Positions 4,551 to 5,153 of a DNA stretch of 5,153 bases are shown piece after piece. Position 1 is the first letter of the stretch. Each line of letters begins with the position of its first letter. Source of the DNA: Candidatus Auribacterota bacterium. GTDB taxonomy: Bacteria > Auribacterota > JAFGBW01 > JAFGJP01. Both the position numbers and the translations under genes were made by a program. Below the pieces are notes generated by a model, which did not search any database, had not been told where the DNA came from, and saw only the letters and a program-made list of their open reading frames with translations. The stretch lies in assembly GCA_016929035.1 (NCBI GenBank), contig JAFGJP010000207.1, positions 1 to 5,153 of the forward strand, read 5' to 3'.

Positions 4551-5153
4551 CGATATCATTCAGGAGCGACGCAATGACATCATCTTCCTTCAATCCCTCG
4601 ATTTCGACTTCGGGCTTGAGAATGATCCTGTGGCGAAGGATAGGGTAGCTCATCGTTTTTACGTCATCCGGCGTTACGAACGTTCTTTCCCTGAAGAGAG
4701 CTTGTCCTTTAGCGGCCATAAGAAGGCTTATCGATGCTCTTGGGCTGGCTCCCAGGATAGTATAGTCCGAGGAGCGGGTGGCGCGGACGATCTTCAGCAT
4801 GTATTCCTGGAGCTCTTCGGACACCGTTATCTGGCTGAGGCTCTGCCGGATGTCCAGAATAGCCTGCTGGTCGAAGACAGGCTCGATCCCGGAGCTTTCC
4901 ATGTTCATGAAGTCCCTTCCTTTGTGCGTCATGGACAAAATGATTTTTTCATCTTCATATTCCGGATAAGACATGAGGATCTTCATCAAAAACCTGTCCC
5001 TCTGAGCTTCAGGAAGCTCGTACGTGCCTTCCTGTTCAATAGGATTTTGTGTGGCGAAAACAGTAAAGACCGGGGACAGAAAATAAGGTGTCCCGTCAAT
5101 GGTGACCTGTCTTTCCTGCATGACTTCAAGAAGGGCTGATTGGGTTTTTGCAG
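4537..5153 (-). CDS. MoxR-family AAA+ ATPase, partial (N-terminus off the window)
   Basis: The gene enters from the right edge; 204 C-terminal residues are visible of roughly 310-330 expected. The reading frame stays open to the edge (AKTQSALLEVMQERQVTIDG, visible residues 1-20), which is the segment just after Walker B, so the Met at 5121 is internal and not a start. Sensor 1 is in FATQNP (32-37, Asn36). It is followed by EGTYELPEAQRDRF (41-54) with the putative arginine finger, and by GASPRAS (134-140) containing sensor 2 Arg138 in the lid domain. Walker A and Walker B lie outside. MoxR ATPases act as cytoplasmic chaperone-like remodellers, often for assembly or metal loading of protein complexes, together with VWA-type partners. 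The stop codon overlaps the GTG start of the DUF58 gene, so the two are an operon. The family call is very secure; the client is unknown. Confidence 0.96.
   Translation of the reverse strand, partial: AKTQSALLEVMQERQVTIDGTPYFLSPVFTVFATQNPIEQEGTYELPEAQRDRFLMKILMSYPEYEDEKIILSMTHKGRDFMNMESSGIEPVFDQQAILDIRQSLSQITVSEELQEYMLKIVRATRSSDYTILGASPRASISLLMAAKGQALFRERTFVTPDDVKTMSYPILRHRIILKPEVEIEGLKEDDVIASLLNDIEVPR

Noticed and set aside
4630..5139. A 169-codon open frame on the plus strand opposite the MoxR gene
   Set aside because: The minus strand here encodes unmistakable MoxR motifs; the plus frame has no recognisable domain and is an antisense shadow.

Overview
The window carries six protein-coding genes, two of them cut by the window ends. 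Four belong to a recognisable bacterial gene neighbourhood: a MoxR-type AAA+ ATPase, a DUF58 (von Willebrand A-like) membrane-anchored protein, a SpoIIM/DUF95-type integral membrane protein and an RDD-family membrane protein. They are followed by a second RDD protein fused to an N-terminal B-box-like zinc finger, and by a truncated gene with a zinc ribbon plus a very similar B-box-like finger. The organism is a bacterium of moderate G+C content. The intergenic repeat types near 2,870-3,080 are ones I associate with Desulfobacterota (old Deltaproteobacteria), Nitrospirota and related uncultured lineages. That placement is a low-confidence inference; no rRNA or other marker gene is present.

Layout from left to right. 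1-264 (-): 5' end of a zinc ribbon/B-box protein. 265-371: gap with a small UUCG-type hairpin. 372-965 (-): B-box-RDD membrane protein. 978-1721 (-): RDD membrane protein, 12 nt upstream of the previous gene and probably cotranscribed with it. 1722-1851: A+T-rich divergent promoter region. 1852-2847 (+): SpoIIM-family protein. 2848-3229: a 382-nt gap between convergent genes, packed with degenerate dispersed repeats and short hairpins and with no credible gene. 3230-4540 (-): DUF58 protein. 4537-5153 (-): C-terminal two thirds of MoxR, overlapping the DUF58 start by 4 nt (GTGA), which suggests translational coupling.

The family-level picture is that the MoxR ATPase acts as a chaperone-like remodeller with the DUF58 protein as its VWA-type partner. 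The SpoIIM and RDD proteins form the membrane part of the same functional module. The true client is unknown in nearly all species. The most distinctive points here are the repeated B-box-like finger in two adjacent genes next to the module, a second RDD paralogue, the replacement of the expected first MIDAS aspartate by asparagine in the DUF58 protein, and the mosaic of repeats in the convergent gap. No mobile element, CRISPR array, tRNA or rRNA was seen.
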